Shown here: positions 34,301-45,220 of the stretch, in pieces
How positions within the stretch are numbered: position 1 is the stretch's first letter
Layout: every line of letters begins with the position of its first letter
Assembly (NCBI GenBank): GCA_030248225.1
Contig: JASANE010028054.1
Coordinates: 1 to 64,000 of the forward strand
Source: Trileptium ribeirensis
Taxonomy: Eukaryota > Nematoda > Enoplea > Enoplida > Thoracostomopsidae
Length of the DNA stretch: 64,000 nt
Reading direction: 5' to 3'
Notes under the pieces: generated by a model
Told to the model about the DNA's origin: nothing
What the model saw: the letters and a program-made list of their open reading frames with translations, nothing else
Databases searched by the model: none
Made by a program: the position numbers and the translations under genes

Positions 34301-37300
34301 CCGCTTTTGGAAAAAACATCTAACTGTTTAAACAATCCTCAATGATATATGAACTATATAAAAAAGATGTATAAACACCAAACAATGCTAGGCTTAGCAT
34401 GACTTACCCGCAATATTTTGCAGCTTGGCTAAGTATTATTCGGGTCATATCTTTTATTGTTAACCTTTTAACTTTTAAGTTATACTGTTTCAAAGTTTGC
34501 ATATAATTTTCATTGTCATTTAAAATTCAGATTCAATTTTAAAATGTTTCCTGTTATAATTGCGGGTGTGGATTTATTTTTTGAATAATCACAGGTCGTC
34601 CAACTAAATTGTTTCAATTTCCTTTCAAATTTGGTTTACGACAAATAGGCATGTTGGGATTTATATGCTAAATTTGTAAAGCAGCCGGAACCAGTTTGAC
34701 TGAATTATGTTTCAAACCAAAAAGTTTTCTCAATAACGCACGACGTCGATATTTCTTAACGTATTCCGCATAATGGCACCAATTGTAACTTTTCAGCATC
34801 TAGTATGGACATTATTCAAAGTATTTCCACTAAAAACATGATTTTTAGCCACGGCCTGTAACGCAGAAGTTGCAACTATGCAGATATTGCAATTTGTCAT
34901 GACGATATCCTTATGGATTAGATAATGCAGAAATTAGTTGGACCTAGATACCTTGCTGATACCTTTGGCTTTCCACTGTTTATAAAACATCTTGGCGATA
35001 TGTGCTATATTTAACAACGCTTAATTTAACCATTACACAAATGTTGTTTGAAGTTAGCATACAGAGTGCGCAATATTGTTGAACCTATCGCTCTGAATTT
35101 CAACGTTTTATAAGCTTTGTCGGATATTTCAAAAATCATTTATTGCTGACTTCTTCAAATTAGATTGGCTGACGTTCGTTTTCGGTTAGCCTTGATACGA
35201 ACCAGGTGACGATGACCCCAGTTTCGTACCCCTTCGCAAAGCTTCGGACTTTTCATGGTAACTTTCCCTTAGTAAATTCATTTTTCTACCGGTAAACAAC
35301 CAGTTCGGACAAAAAATTGATAATATTTTCTGCCATATCTTATTCCGACGTTAAATATTTCATAAATATATAAAAATTATGTATAATAGGAATTACCATA
35401 GCTTCTGAGGCAACTTATTAATTTTTCTAGCGCTTTAGGGTAAAAACTCAATTTCGAACATTGTCGCAACCTGTTCATTTTATGAGCGTTGCGGTTCAGC
35501 CATTACATGACCCCTAATAAAATTCGATTGTTTTATTGATGTTATGATAGTTAATGCTTTCCAAGCATATTAATTTGGAGTCAAATTTTCAATATGAACA
35601 CCTTATCTATTTATATATGTAAGATCCTAGTTCTGCAGGCTAATATTTGCGACCTTGCGGTTAAAGTAAACTTAAAATTACTATTTATAGATTTATTTCA
35701 CATTAATTGGAACCTACTAGATACCAAGGACTTTTTTCATTTACCTTTTCATCATTGCTATGTTAATCTGCTTGTATGATGTCTATACGTCATAAATCCT
35801 CTGCAGGAAAAACTCGCCAGAATACAACAAAGATAGATGTTAGCGGAAATTGAACAAATAAGTGCTCACTTGGTAGAATGACACTCTGAACTATTAGGCC
35901 ACGTTTTCGATCAATTTGCTCTGCATTACGTCATGGAGGGTTTAAATTGCGGTTCGCCTGTCCCACATAGTTTGTGTTGCAGAAATTCTGTAAAATGTGT
36001 CCGTGGCCCGAATTAGTTAAATGAGGTAAATAATTAGTTAACAAATTAAATGAACTCGGCGCCAAACACGTCGCTTCTAATCTGGCTTAGGATGATCTGC
36101 AAAATATGGGTATTGCTCAACATTTCACTAAAAAACCATATACGTCTCGTATACATTTTATGTATTTTGGCAGTGTTTTATGAAGTAGTGAACCATATTC
36201 TGTATTCCACAATAAGCGATCTTGAACGACAGTATTAGACTTGGCCGAATTAGATTAGCTATAGCTTGTTCAAACATGAAAGATTTAAGACGACCTCACC
36301 GGGACCAGATGGATTTATATTTTCTCGATTTCAATCAAGGAAACTCAAGTAAAGATCGAATTTGAAACCTCGAATCAAAACGACATATAGCTTTAACAGT
36401 TTTAGTAGTACAGAATCTTGAAATAGTGACATTTAGCTATAGTTACGGCATAAGAGCTATCCGCTGAACTGTTGCAAACGCACCATATGAAAAGTAATAT
36501 ACTAACTGCATGACCAACTCTAAAAATTTACACTCTTTCGTCAGCGTTCACTAAACACTACTTGCGACCGAAGGTTCGACGAAATGTCATCTCAATAGGG
36601 TGACAAAGCCTTGCATGTATAGACATATATAGTACATTTTACAACAATCCAACTTTATTAGCGTATAAAGAAGTGGTGTGCAAATCTATCGACATGGGCG
36701 TAACTATGAGAACAAACACGAGGGTCCGAAGAATTGTAAGAAGACCATGTGCTGAAAAACGGGTGGTCAGACTGAGATGTCATATTTTTTTCGCTGCGCT
36801 TCTCCGGTTAAACTATAAACACTAGATATTTGGATAATTACCGATGGGTGTGCACCCTAGGTCTATACAGACATTAAATACGAAACCATAATTTTCCGTT
36901 TGTCAAGCTACCCGTTCAGTCGGTGTGGCTTATCAGCATTATTTGGCAAGCACAATTGAAATAAACCTTCATGTTTGTTGTATAGTTAAAAATTTATAGC
37001 AATAAAATTTATGCAATTCTTATAAATTTAAATAATTTTGAAATTACAGCAGCAGCTAAGAACATAGGTAGTCTCTTGGCTTGGTTGTAGTTTTTGTTTT
37101 GAATTTTGGTTTGACTTCAGTAACATTCAAGTTGTATTATAGTTGTTGTTTAATACACGATTAATAATTCCTCCCACTATTAGGGTGCCGACCACTATAT
37201 CCAATTAATTAAACTCTGATAGCCTGGTAGCTATGATCTATGAATTTTTAAACAATAACATGTTAACTGACGTTGCCTGCTATAAAACTATAACAAACTA

Positions 37301-40300
37301 CGTCAGCTGTTGAGTTTTCGTCACTTCAAACCGTTGGACTGATTCTTAATCGAAGTGTTCTATGTCGACTGGTTCAACAAATAGTATGCCCAAAACCAGA
37401 AGCGCGGCTCGTAAAGAGGTGGAGGAGAACACCCTCCTACACGTTTCGATAAGAGCACCCTAAAGCGGCCTACCCAAGTTTCAAGTAGCACCCCCACGTT
37501 TGAATAGCGTACTGCGTCCCTGCCTAAAAAATTTGTACCTAGTTTTTAAATGTAGTCATGTGAGGTTCCAATTTATTATATTGCATGAGTTTGTTTCGAC
37601 CAATTTTCGGCATGTGATAACAACAAAACCTACCTTGGCTCTGATATAAAACGCAAAATTAAGTTAGTACTACACTAACCGCGCCATGGACGACAATTAA
37701 GGAGCTTGTTTTCTAACAATATAATTGCATATTGCCAGTCGTTTTTACTTGAGTTATTGTCACCCCCTGACTCACCATTCGACTGATGAGCAAATCACAC
37801 CCTTTAAAGAATGAGTGGCGGATCTCAACCCAGAGTTACGCGCTTTCACAATTTAGCCAGGGCTGTGTAGAATGCGTAGTGATGCCTTGAGTAATCTGTC
37901 TCCGGAAAATTGGTTTGTTTCTTTTAGTATCCGCTGTTGAAATTAGTAGTGGATTCTTCATGGTTCCCGATTTTGCATAGTGGCACTGTCATCTAAATCA
38001 TTAAGGCCACTGCTTGGAAGCCTGTGTGATTGTGCTTAATGGGCGCTGTGTAAAAGGTTTTCAGGGCGTTTGACCTATTGGGGGTGCAATGTTAAGAAAA
38101 ATTGCTGCTATTTAACCAACAGTTCCTACAGAACATCTAGTTTATGCTAAATAATTTTTAATGCAGAAAGATTTCAAATCTTACTCTTTACACACTTTGC
38201 ATTAAAAAGTTAGATACGGTAGCATTGGCAACCATATCGATTATGATTTGTTAAGTAATTGCTGTGTTTATTAGGTACAAGTGATCCTTACGTTAAACTA
38301 AAATGGCAGAACAAAATACTATGCAAAAGCAATACGGTGTTCAAAAATTTGAATCCTGTATGGGACGAAACGTTTGAAGTAATAATCGACGATGATACAA
38401 TCCCACTTGTTGCTGAGGTGAGTTCGCTACAGCACAAATAGTCAGCAGTGTGTTTCAAATAATATTTTGATTTGTCAGACCAATAAGCATTGTTTTCACA
38501 TGAATCGCTAGCGCCGTCAGGAGACATGCTTTAAGTCTATAAAATTGCTACGCTTTTGTTCTATGAAAGGAGCTTGCTACAATGAAAGTACTTCAACTCG
38601 CTGCTAAGCCATGGGCCAGAGAGAAAGAACTGTTGTTTTCGAAGGCTTAGGATGATTACCCGGTAAAGCCGTAGCTGTCATGATAATTGTTCGGAACACA
38701 GTGCGTACAATATTTGGGACAAATTGTTGTGGTTTATACTTATTCCACACTGCATGGTCGATTATGTACGCATAATATCATAGTAACGTGAATCATGCAA
38801 AAAAGATTCGCATAAACTAGAATTTCCGCTTTTTCCAAAGATGACACACTGACAAGGTTAATTCTAATGCATTTTCGGACAGCTAAATGCATTAAATGAT
38901 TGAACAGGACTTTATCTTGTGTTAAAATGTGCACTACAAGACTGACAATCTAACGCGCGAGTAAACCTAAGGTGACCTCGCCAACCATCCTATTTTGTAT
39001 TTTTGGATAAAATTTGTTACAAAACGTTTTTTGGTCAATTGAAATTCGGCGTAAAACAGTTCGCGAACACAGCGCTCGCGATTGAAATCAACCATTTTGT
39101 GTTCGCGAAAATTGAAGTAAAATTAACCAAATTTTTGAGAACTAAAATTTGTCGATTTGATTGTGACGTCACTTTTGCATAAATTTTGTTCGCGAGCACT
39201 GTATAATAAAAGTTAAGTGATAATGCATTAGGGAACATAATTTCTGCAAACTGAAATCACCAAAATTCTGTTCGAACACAAGGTCAAATTTCGGGCACTT
39301 GAATTTGATTTTGCCAATTTTCTTTTCGGTTAGCGAAAAACCGAATGGAATAAAGCCTGTTTTCCGTAACAAGGGTTTGCGATTCGATATCGGTAATGAC
39401 AGAATAGGATGGTTGGCGGGATCTCCTTAAGTTTACTCACGCAAAATGAATTTTCCCGCCAATTTTTCAAAGTCGTATGCGTGACATATGCTATTATGTA
39501 GTAAGTACCTATGTAGCACACATCTAGGCAATAAGCTAAACTATTTTTACTAAAATGCCCAAGAAAAATTGGGAATATCTTTGTAATCCAGATTGTTCTG
39601 CAGTTATAAAACACCAATAAATTCCGAGAAAATGGGGTGGACACTGCGAATTTTCAAAAGAACATCCAAAATATTAAAACGTCAAAATAAATTTATATTT
39701 TTCACCCATTTTAAATTACATGGAATATAGAGTATAAACAGATAATGATCAGTATCTGATTAATAGTGGTCTTGCGCCAAACATAACACAGTATATGGAT
39801 AGATTTGTTTTCGATTTCAACGACTCTCTGAATCATAGCGATCATTCCGAATTAGGGCGCGTTCATATTGAGTCCAATCCCATCTGTTCCGATCCGATCT
39901 GATTTGCACGGGTATTTTGCTTAGAATCCTCACACTACATCCGATCGATTCGACCCAATCTGAATCTGAACCGATCTGAACCGATAATGTTATTGGACGT
40001 AGTGTGATAAAATACATATACACACGAATACGACAGGGGTACAGTTTCGTTATATCGGATCGGGTGCAATGTGAAAGTAAATCGTACGGCACTGGATCTA
40101 ATTGGACTCAACCCGAACACGGCCATAATGTTTGGTAGTACCTATAATATACGTTCGCCGTAGTTATAATTATGAACCTAGATGCATAAACTTGTGACAG
40201 TATATTTAGGTTTACGACTGGGATCGATTTGGTGCCGATGACTTTATGGGTACTGCCAATGTTGATATTGCTCAGCTCGAAGTGCGAAAGTGAGCAACGT

Positions 40301-42040
40301 AAAATTAATATTAATTTCTTTGGGAACAACGTAAGCCAGGCAACGTGAAAAAGCGGTCAAGTCACATAGGTAATACAGAAATTATATGAAATTTAACAGA
40401 TATTCAGATATAGTTCTTTAAGAAGTAAAAAATAATATATTACATAGTTTAATTGTCAGAATCACGTTACCCTATCGATTTTCATATTTCATGAGTTTGT
40501 GTCGTCGAGTTTGAAATAGTTGTGCTTCGAATAGTTATGGTGCAAAAATCACTTCTGTCAAACATCGCGTTGTGAATGAACCTATAATTCATTGGAGCTA
40601 TTTTTTGAATTAACGAAACTATTAAATGAAGAAGCTCGTCTAATATTACTAGCTTCGTTGCCTTTTAGATTTGATCCACGAGAAACTTTCTGCTCAAATA
40701 TTTGGGTAATTGTCCCTTCAACTGTGTTTAAACAAATTATAGGTATTGTCAGTTTGATGTCGATGAACAGGATGCATGCAGTCGAATATTTATAAGTAGT
40801 GCTATTTCATTATTTTCACAATTATTTTGCAAGTATATATTTTGCAAGTAATTTTGATTATATATCTCATGTTCAGGCATAATAGTATCTCCGAATTGTT
40901 CTCATATTAATTAAATTACATCGATCGTCCAAATGACGCAATCCAGTGAACTCAAAATAGTTTCCATAAAATTTAAGGTAAATATTCTTTGATTTTTGCA
41001 CTACCAAATATCTTTTAAAATTCAAAGAACTATTCCTTGAAATTTTTAAAAATTTTCAAAAATAAATATCTTTAAACTTCAAGGAATAGTCCTTTGAATT
41101 TTAAAAGAATATCTGATGGTGCAAGAATCAAAGAATACTTCTCTTAAATTTTAGAAAAATTATTTTGAGTTTAGTGTCGCATGTATGTAATAAAATCAAT
41201 AGTTAAGGCAATATTTCGCAATAATCGTGAATTACTTTCCGTATCCATATATCGTGACACTTTACCATTAGTCTGTTATGGTTGGCAATAGGGAGTACAA
41301 TAAGTTTTCTTCGGATAGGCATCGAATGAAATCCTAGCATCATCGACAAAATTTCTAAACTTTTTATTGTTAGTTCAAGTACAAAGTTTCCATCTAAGTT
41401 TTGATGGCTAGAACCAACGCCTCACAAGCTCTAATGAAGCTATTAGAATGCGAAACCATCTCGGTAGCACACTTTATCAACTTTTTCAAATAATCTAAGG
41501 GATTAAATCTCTATTAAGAATAAACAGTGAAAAGCTCTTCATTTTGCCAAGACGCTGCAATACGGGTTCGTTCTGTGGGGCCAGACGTGTAAAAAGACTC
41601 ATATTTTAACACCCCTAGCGCAAAATTTGACTGAATTACGAGATAACGGTCTTCGTAACTAAAGGATTCTATAGTGAAGATTTGGTCCAAAGCAGAAAAT
41701 TCGATATTTTGTATGTGTAGCACACATCATTTGATTATGAACACTAATACCGTGAAATCCCAAAATTTTATGTAAAAGCACAATTCGTTTCTCGCCTATT
41801 ATAGTTGTGTTTTTTAAGAATTTCGTCAGCCATGATGTTCCATTACCTTAGGTCCGGTTTAAATCATGCCGCTACCATTTGCCACTGTAATCGTTAAGAA
41901 TTATATGAATTATTCGATTTGTATATTGTAGATTAAATCCATTGTGCCTAATGCTCAGCGAAACAAACAGCGATGAATGTCTCGGATATGTGAATATTGA
42001 TATCACCGTTACGCCTCTTACGTCAAGGGATAAACATTCG
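31057..42040 (+). CDS. MCTP-like protein, 5' part (N-terminus and C2A), five exons
   Basis: Exons 31057-31308, 33636-33738, 38275-38417, 40210-40289 and 41932-42040 join in phase (junction phases 0, 1, 0, 2, 0) to give 229 codons with no stop. All four introns are GT-AG. Residues 1-84 are basic, then Ser/Thr-rich and probably disordered. Residues about 99-216 form a C2 domain: [18 protein letters not shown], then [36 protein letters not shown] and [13 protein letters not shown]. The acidic residues of calcium loops 1 and 3 (about D116, D122, D169, D171, D177) are present, so calcium binding is likely. The wording closely fits C2A of MCTP proteins, which are ER-anchored calcium sensors in membrane trafficking and synaptic homeostasis. 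C2B, C2C and the membrane region were not found before 64000. Ferlin, synaptotagmin or another multi-C2 protein is the alternative, but loop wording favours MCTP. Confidence 0.82.
31622..31785. mobile_element. Harbinger-like MITE remnant
   Basis: The left end CGAACGTATTCACATCTCAT and the reverse complement of the right end, CAGCGTATTCCCACTCCATC, are related to each other and to the GTGTTCACATT ends of the 26.8-kb MITE. Subterminal CGATCCGG/CCGATTGG words are also shared. It is short (about 160 bp) and diverged, and no target duplication is clear. Confidence 0.4.
32136..32441 (+). repeat. Minisatellite, about nine ~32-bp units
   Basis: Degenerate units follow the pattern GGTCACATAGTC, three or four variable bases, AAAAAGCAT, TGTTA. 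Most are 28-33 bp and one is about 51 bp. The last unit runs into GGTAAGT. It lies in MCTP intron 1. Confidence 0.85.
33636..33738 (+). CDS. MCTP exon 2 (start of C2A)
   Basis: Acceptor TTTATAG|GAAGCC and donor TTCAG|GTAATT. Encodes an acidic linker, [12 protein letters not shown], then the first beta strands [20 protein letters not shown] with the loop-1 Asp. Ends in phase 1, and the split Gly codon is completed by exon 3. Confidence 0.85.
33739..38274 (+). other. MCTP intron 2
   Basis: 4,536 bp, donor GTAATT and acceptor TTTATTAG. Mostly AT-rich. A GC-richer patch at about 37390-37520 contains GGTGGAGGAGAACACCCTCC, a short inverted repeat. No coding segment recognised. Confidence 0.6.
38275..38417 (+). 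CDS. MCTP exon 3 (core of C2A)
   Basis: Acceptor TTATTAG|GTACAA and donor GCTGAG|GTGAGT. Encodes [20 protein letters not shown] and [19 protein letters not shown], the most diagnostic C2 signature in the window (SDPYVK and NLNPVWDE). Ends in phase 0. Confidence 0.92.
38955..39442. mobile_element. 488-bp element with ~45-bp TIRs, class unknown
   Basis: The left end GCGCGAGTAAACCTAAGGTG and the reverse complement of the right end, GCGTGAGTAAACTTAAGGAG, continue alignable through CGCCAACCATCCTATTTTGT and CGCCAACCATCCTATTCTGT, giving TIRs of about 45 bp with only a few mismatches. The interior has palindromic words such as CAGTTCGCGAACACAGCG and TGTTCGCGAAAATTG. No target duplication is obvious and no ORF looks like a transposase. 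It is a non-autonomous DNA element in MCTP intron 3. Confidence 0.75.
39854..40125. mobile_element. Harbinger-like MITE in MCTP intron 3
   Basis: The left end AGGGCGCGTTCATATTGAGT and the reverse complement of the right end, TGGCCGTGTTCGGGTTGAGT, share GCGTTC/CGTGTTC and TTGAGTCCAAT. Subterminal CCGATCCGATCTGAT and GGATCGGGTGCAATGTGA link it to the 26.8-kb MITE. TAA follows on the right, while the left flank is ATT, so the target duplication is decayed. The right end lies only 84 bp from exon 4. Confidence 0.6.
40210..40289 (+). CDS. MCTP exon 4 (calcium loop 3 of C2A)
   Basis: An 80-nt exon, too short to stand out by ORF length. Acceptor TTTAG|GTTTAC and donor CGAAA|GTGAGC. Encodes [20 protein letters not shown], the loop-3 segment of C2A with its Asp cluster. 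Phase 0 in and phase 2 out fit exons 3 and 5 exactly. Confidence 0.9.
40938..41182. repeat. Foldback (long inverted repeat) in MCTP intron 4
   Basis: The left arm (about 40938-41043) and right arm (about 41070-41182) are imperfect reverse complements over about 105 bp. Examples are TTAAAATTCAAAGAACTATTCCTTG facing CAAGGAATAGTCCTTTGAATTTTAA (each split here only by comparison), and AACTCAAAATAG facing ATTTTGAGTTTAG. Only about 30 bp separate the arms, so the transcript of intron 4 could form a long hairpin. This is a MITE-type foldback or a hairpin precursor. Confidence 0.8.
41932..42040 (+). CDS. MCTP exon 5 (end of C2A)
   Basis: Acceptor ATTGTAG|ATTAAA and donor CATTCG|GTAAGT. Completes the split Lys codon and encodes [20 protein letters not shown] followed by [17 protein letters not shown], the final strands of C2A. 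Ends in phase 0, so the reading frame continues in a later exon. Confidence 0.85.
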
Positions 42041-42400
42041 GTAAGTACTTGTATTAGAAAGTTTACGTACTAATTGTACGTATGAATAGTTTACACATTC
42101 GTAGGATAGTTAGCAACCGTCAAATAATACAATTCACAAATTTACAAACTGCAGAAACGTAAAATGCTAGACAGTTGAGCTCACATGTTTTTGGAAACAC
42201 GAACAACTTTTATAATAGCCACTGTAATATTACGAAAATCTCCACACCACGTCAATGGTGATTTCATTCTTACTCCCAGACGAACACCCGTGTTACCTAT
42301 CCTACCCATGTTCATGGACAACAGAATTTACACCCCCATGCTCTTGAACCGCCAAATCCAGGCCACTGCATGTCAGTAGGTTCGTAATGCGCATGGTTAG

Positions 42401-42559
42401 TGTTATCAAGAGTGCATTAGGGAAGAGTATGACACGGAACCACTGGTATTGGACAAAATTATCACTAATAATGCCGGTTATGTTCCTTGGGAAGGAGGTA
42501 TACCTAAAATTAGTCGCAGCTTACCGTCAACGACAAGAAGAAAAATCTGGACAGTGTGA
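42401..42559 (+). other. Coding-like open segment in GC-elevated patch
   Basis: A frame opening after ATGGTTAG reads CYQECIREEYDTEPLVLDKI, then NNAGYVPWEGGIPKISRSLP, and stops at TGA 42557. Composition is more protein-like than neighbouring frames, and phase 0 would fit exon 5. However the acceptor lacks a pyrimidine tract, and the sequence matches no MCTP region I know. It may be a decayed coding insertion. Confidence 0.25.
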
Positions 42560-42931
42560 CACTCTTCAGCAGACAGACAGCAGCGGACGTTTTCGACTCT
42601 TCATACAAGTATAGTAAACTTTCCTATTAGTGACAATTTAAAAGCATTGCGGAATAAGCGTGTGGTGCTATGTACCTTATAATGACAGTCACTGGCGCAA
42701 TACTGACACATGGTCTCAATTGTGACATAATTTTATGTTCTTCGTACATTACTAAACTGTCAGAATTTCGCGACGTTATTACCATGTTTAGGTCCAAAAT
42801 AAACTATATATATATATGAAGCAAATGGTACAGAACCAAAATAAATGCAGTTAAAACAACCGCAGAAAATAAAACGTCTGTATGTTGATTATGGCCAAAC
42901 AAACCTTAAGAGACGTATGTAGAATGTTGGC

Positions 42932-43045
42932 TATTCCGTTATCGATATACTAAGCTAAGCTTTGACACTTATAAACTCGTGCACTAAGCTGTTATTTTTA
43001 CTAAGCATATAACGTAGCGCCTCTCAGGGTTATCTGGGCTCCACA
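42932..43045 (+). repeat. Dispersed repeat, copy 1 (left of Tigger)
   Basis: Starts ATTCCGTTATCGATATACTA and ends CTCAGGGTTATCTGGGCTCC. Shares CATATAACGTAGCGCC with copy 2 (CATATAACGTAACGCC). Confidence 0.7.
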
Positions 43046-43403
43046 GTATACTTAAGTATCGTGTCAAACTGGTTAGTTGTATATTATCTATATTATTCCT
43101 CAAAAATACGAACGTTTTAAGCTAAATATGTATCAACAAGCAAAATAATTGCAGCTAAAATACATGGTACAGTTTATAGTTACGTCCACGCCGAAATATT
43201 GACTAACCGCACCGAATCACTATTATCCTTGCAAAATTAGAGCTATTGAAGTGAAAAATATATGTATTGGTGAGTAATCTAAGTTAAGTTCGAGCAATTA
43301 AAAAACGCAAATGTTAGAAATATGATTTCAATCACACGACCGTTTATATATGTTAAAATTTCGTATATATATGGTCAATTGTCCCGGGAATCTGACAGAA
43401 TGC

Positions 43404-45105
43404 TCAGAATTGTGGGGACGCATCCGCGGCAGAAAAAACGCCTTGGGTACTCTTTCCACCGCATGTTTCGTGCTCCCAGCACTGGCACTCCATACATTGC
43501 AGATATTCAACACCGGATTTGTCTGCCGTATATTCAACGTTGCACTGTGTACAAATCCATCGTCGCTTTTTACAAGGGGACTTCAATCTTTTGCTTTTCG
43601 CTGCGCACTTCTGCCGTTAACTTGGCTTTTTAGGACTAGGAGTTTTCGGATTCAAGTGTGGGTTGCAATTCTGCATCCTGAACAGTATTTTCTGGGCACG
43701 GTCGGAGCCTGATGATAGCGGTGTTACAAGGCTTCGGAAGGAAGTTTCTGCAGGACCACTGGTTGCATGCGCAGCTCCGTGACGGAGTGGTACTGTTACA
43801 CACAGTGATCTGGAAGCGTTGTCTGTAGCAACACTGTTAGGCATACCTACATGCAGCATTGGGGTCAGTTGTGTAAAATTTCCAGGCTCCGACTCATATA
43901 GATTACCGTCAACAGCGGACGGGAACGAAGATATTTGGAGACATGGCACAGGGTATGTTTACTCCATCAGCGGTAACCAATACCTCTTGGCCAACTGTTG
44001 GAGCTGCGAAAACTTCGTCGCTGAGCTGAATCGAAGCTTGGCTGGCATCAGTTATAATGTTATTTTCCTGTGGCGAATTCTGCAGTGCAAGTGAACAAGT
44101 TGGCTCTTCCGCTCTACAGCTATCAGCGGTCGCGTCAACCGTGCCACCTTCCTCACCAAGTAAGGCTGCAACCGTATTGAATGCTGATTTGTCGATCATA
44201 CATCTATTTATTGGACATATTCCTGTCTTGGTAAAACCATTCGAGGCATGCTCTTTTGTGGCCGCACTGCGGTACGCAGGCGTAAATATGCTACCAAAAT
44301 CTTCCTTGCAATGGTCCGTCCTTAGTTATCGCGCATGAATTGCCGGCATCGTCGCCCATAAGAACCCTTGAAAGAAAAGAACACCGTTTTATCGAGAGGC
44401 TGTAGATGGGCAGAGGTGTGGGAAGGCAAACAAACCAGCTCGACCATATTTTGCTTTGCAATGAGTTTCAGCTCAGGGCTCGAAGGGCTGGCGTGTCCGT
44501 CCAAGAGCAGCCCTATGCGTTGTGTGCTAGATCGCGGCGGCAGATATTGTAGAAAATGTTTTTGACCAAATAGTTCTGTGTCAATCCAACCGGAGTGCGA
44601 TGTCACCAATAATGTGTTTGGAGGAGACGAATTCACAAATTCAGGGGATCGTGATAACCTGGAACCTTTAAATATGATCATTGGTGGTATGTAATATCCC
44701 GCTGCGTTGCAGAACCATACAATGTAGTCGTTGACCCGAGTTCTGCAGATACAACGGTCTGAACAAGCTTCGTTCCTTTTTGAGCGACCACTTTTCCAGG
44801 TTCGGTGACTATCTGAACGTCAGTTTCATCGACATTAAAAACAAGTTCCGGATTGTCTTTTACTCCAAACTCAATAAATAGTTGATCGAGGACATCGAAA
44901 AATTTGTCTACCCTGTTTTTTCTATGCCCATTGCACGATTGACAGAGCAGTTGGTGGGCTTTCTCAAACATAATTCAGGGTTATCGCGGCGAAAACGGCG
45001 CCACCACTTTCACCCAGCCATCTTTTCATGGTTGTTGAATGGGTGCTCGATATGGTTTTTCTCGCAATATTGATACATCACGCCTCTCATATGGTCAACT
45101 GTCAT
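43404..45105 (-). pseudogene. Decayed pogo/Tigger transposase with C-terminal PHD-like finger
   Basis: On the minus strand, from ATG 45105: MTVDHMRGVMYQYCEKNH begins a CENP-B/Tigger DNA-binding domain, which continues after an in-frame TGA (45010-45012) as KWWRRFRRDNPELCLRKPT. A frameshift near 44930 leads to the catalytic core LVFNVDETDVQIVTEPGKVV. A second near 44685 leads to PPMIIFKGSRL, then LLLDGHASP and SAHLQPLDKTVFF, giving a DD35D triad as in pogo elements. A third frameshift near 44315 leads to GFTKTGICPINRC. The tail ends in a finger with WICTQCNVEYTA and LQCMECQCWEHETCGG (43404-43586). Stops and frameshifts show it is non-functional. Clear TA-flanked TIRs were not found. Confidence 0.85.
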
Positions 45106-45120
45106 TGGAAATCAACTGTC

Positions 45121-45220
45121 ATTTTCGATATACTAAGCAACACCCTCGAATTACCCCTCACCAAGCTGTTCTTTTTAACTGATCATATAACGTAACGCCA
45201 ATCAAGGTTACCAGGGCCCA
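45121..45220 (+). repeat. Dispersed repeat, copy 2 (right of Tigger)
   Basis: Starts ATTTTCGATATACTAAGC, contains CCAAGCTGTTCTTTTTAACT and ends CAAGGTTACCAGGGCCCA. Same orientation as copy 1, so the two copies bracket the Tigger coding remnant as direct repeats. Confidence 0.65.

Larger units (their letters stand above)
42041..43403 (+). other. Start of MCTP intron 5 or 3' flank
   Basis: Follows the strong donor GTAAGT at 42041. Holds a GC-elevated coding-like segment (about 42185-42600) and the first copy of a dispersed repeat (42932-43045). No C2B sequence is seen. Confidence 0.5.

Noticed and set aside
43322..44565. Plus-strand ORFs of 65-120 codons
   Set aside because: They are shadows of the minus-strand Tigger transposase remnant.
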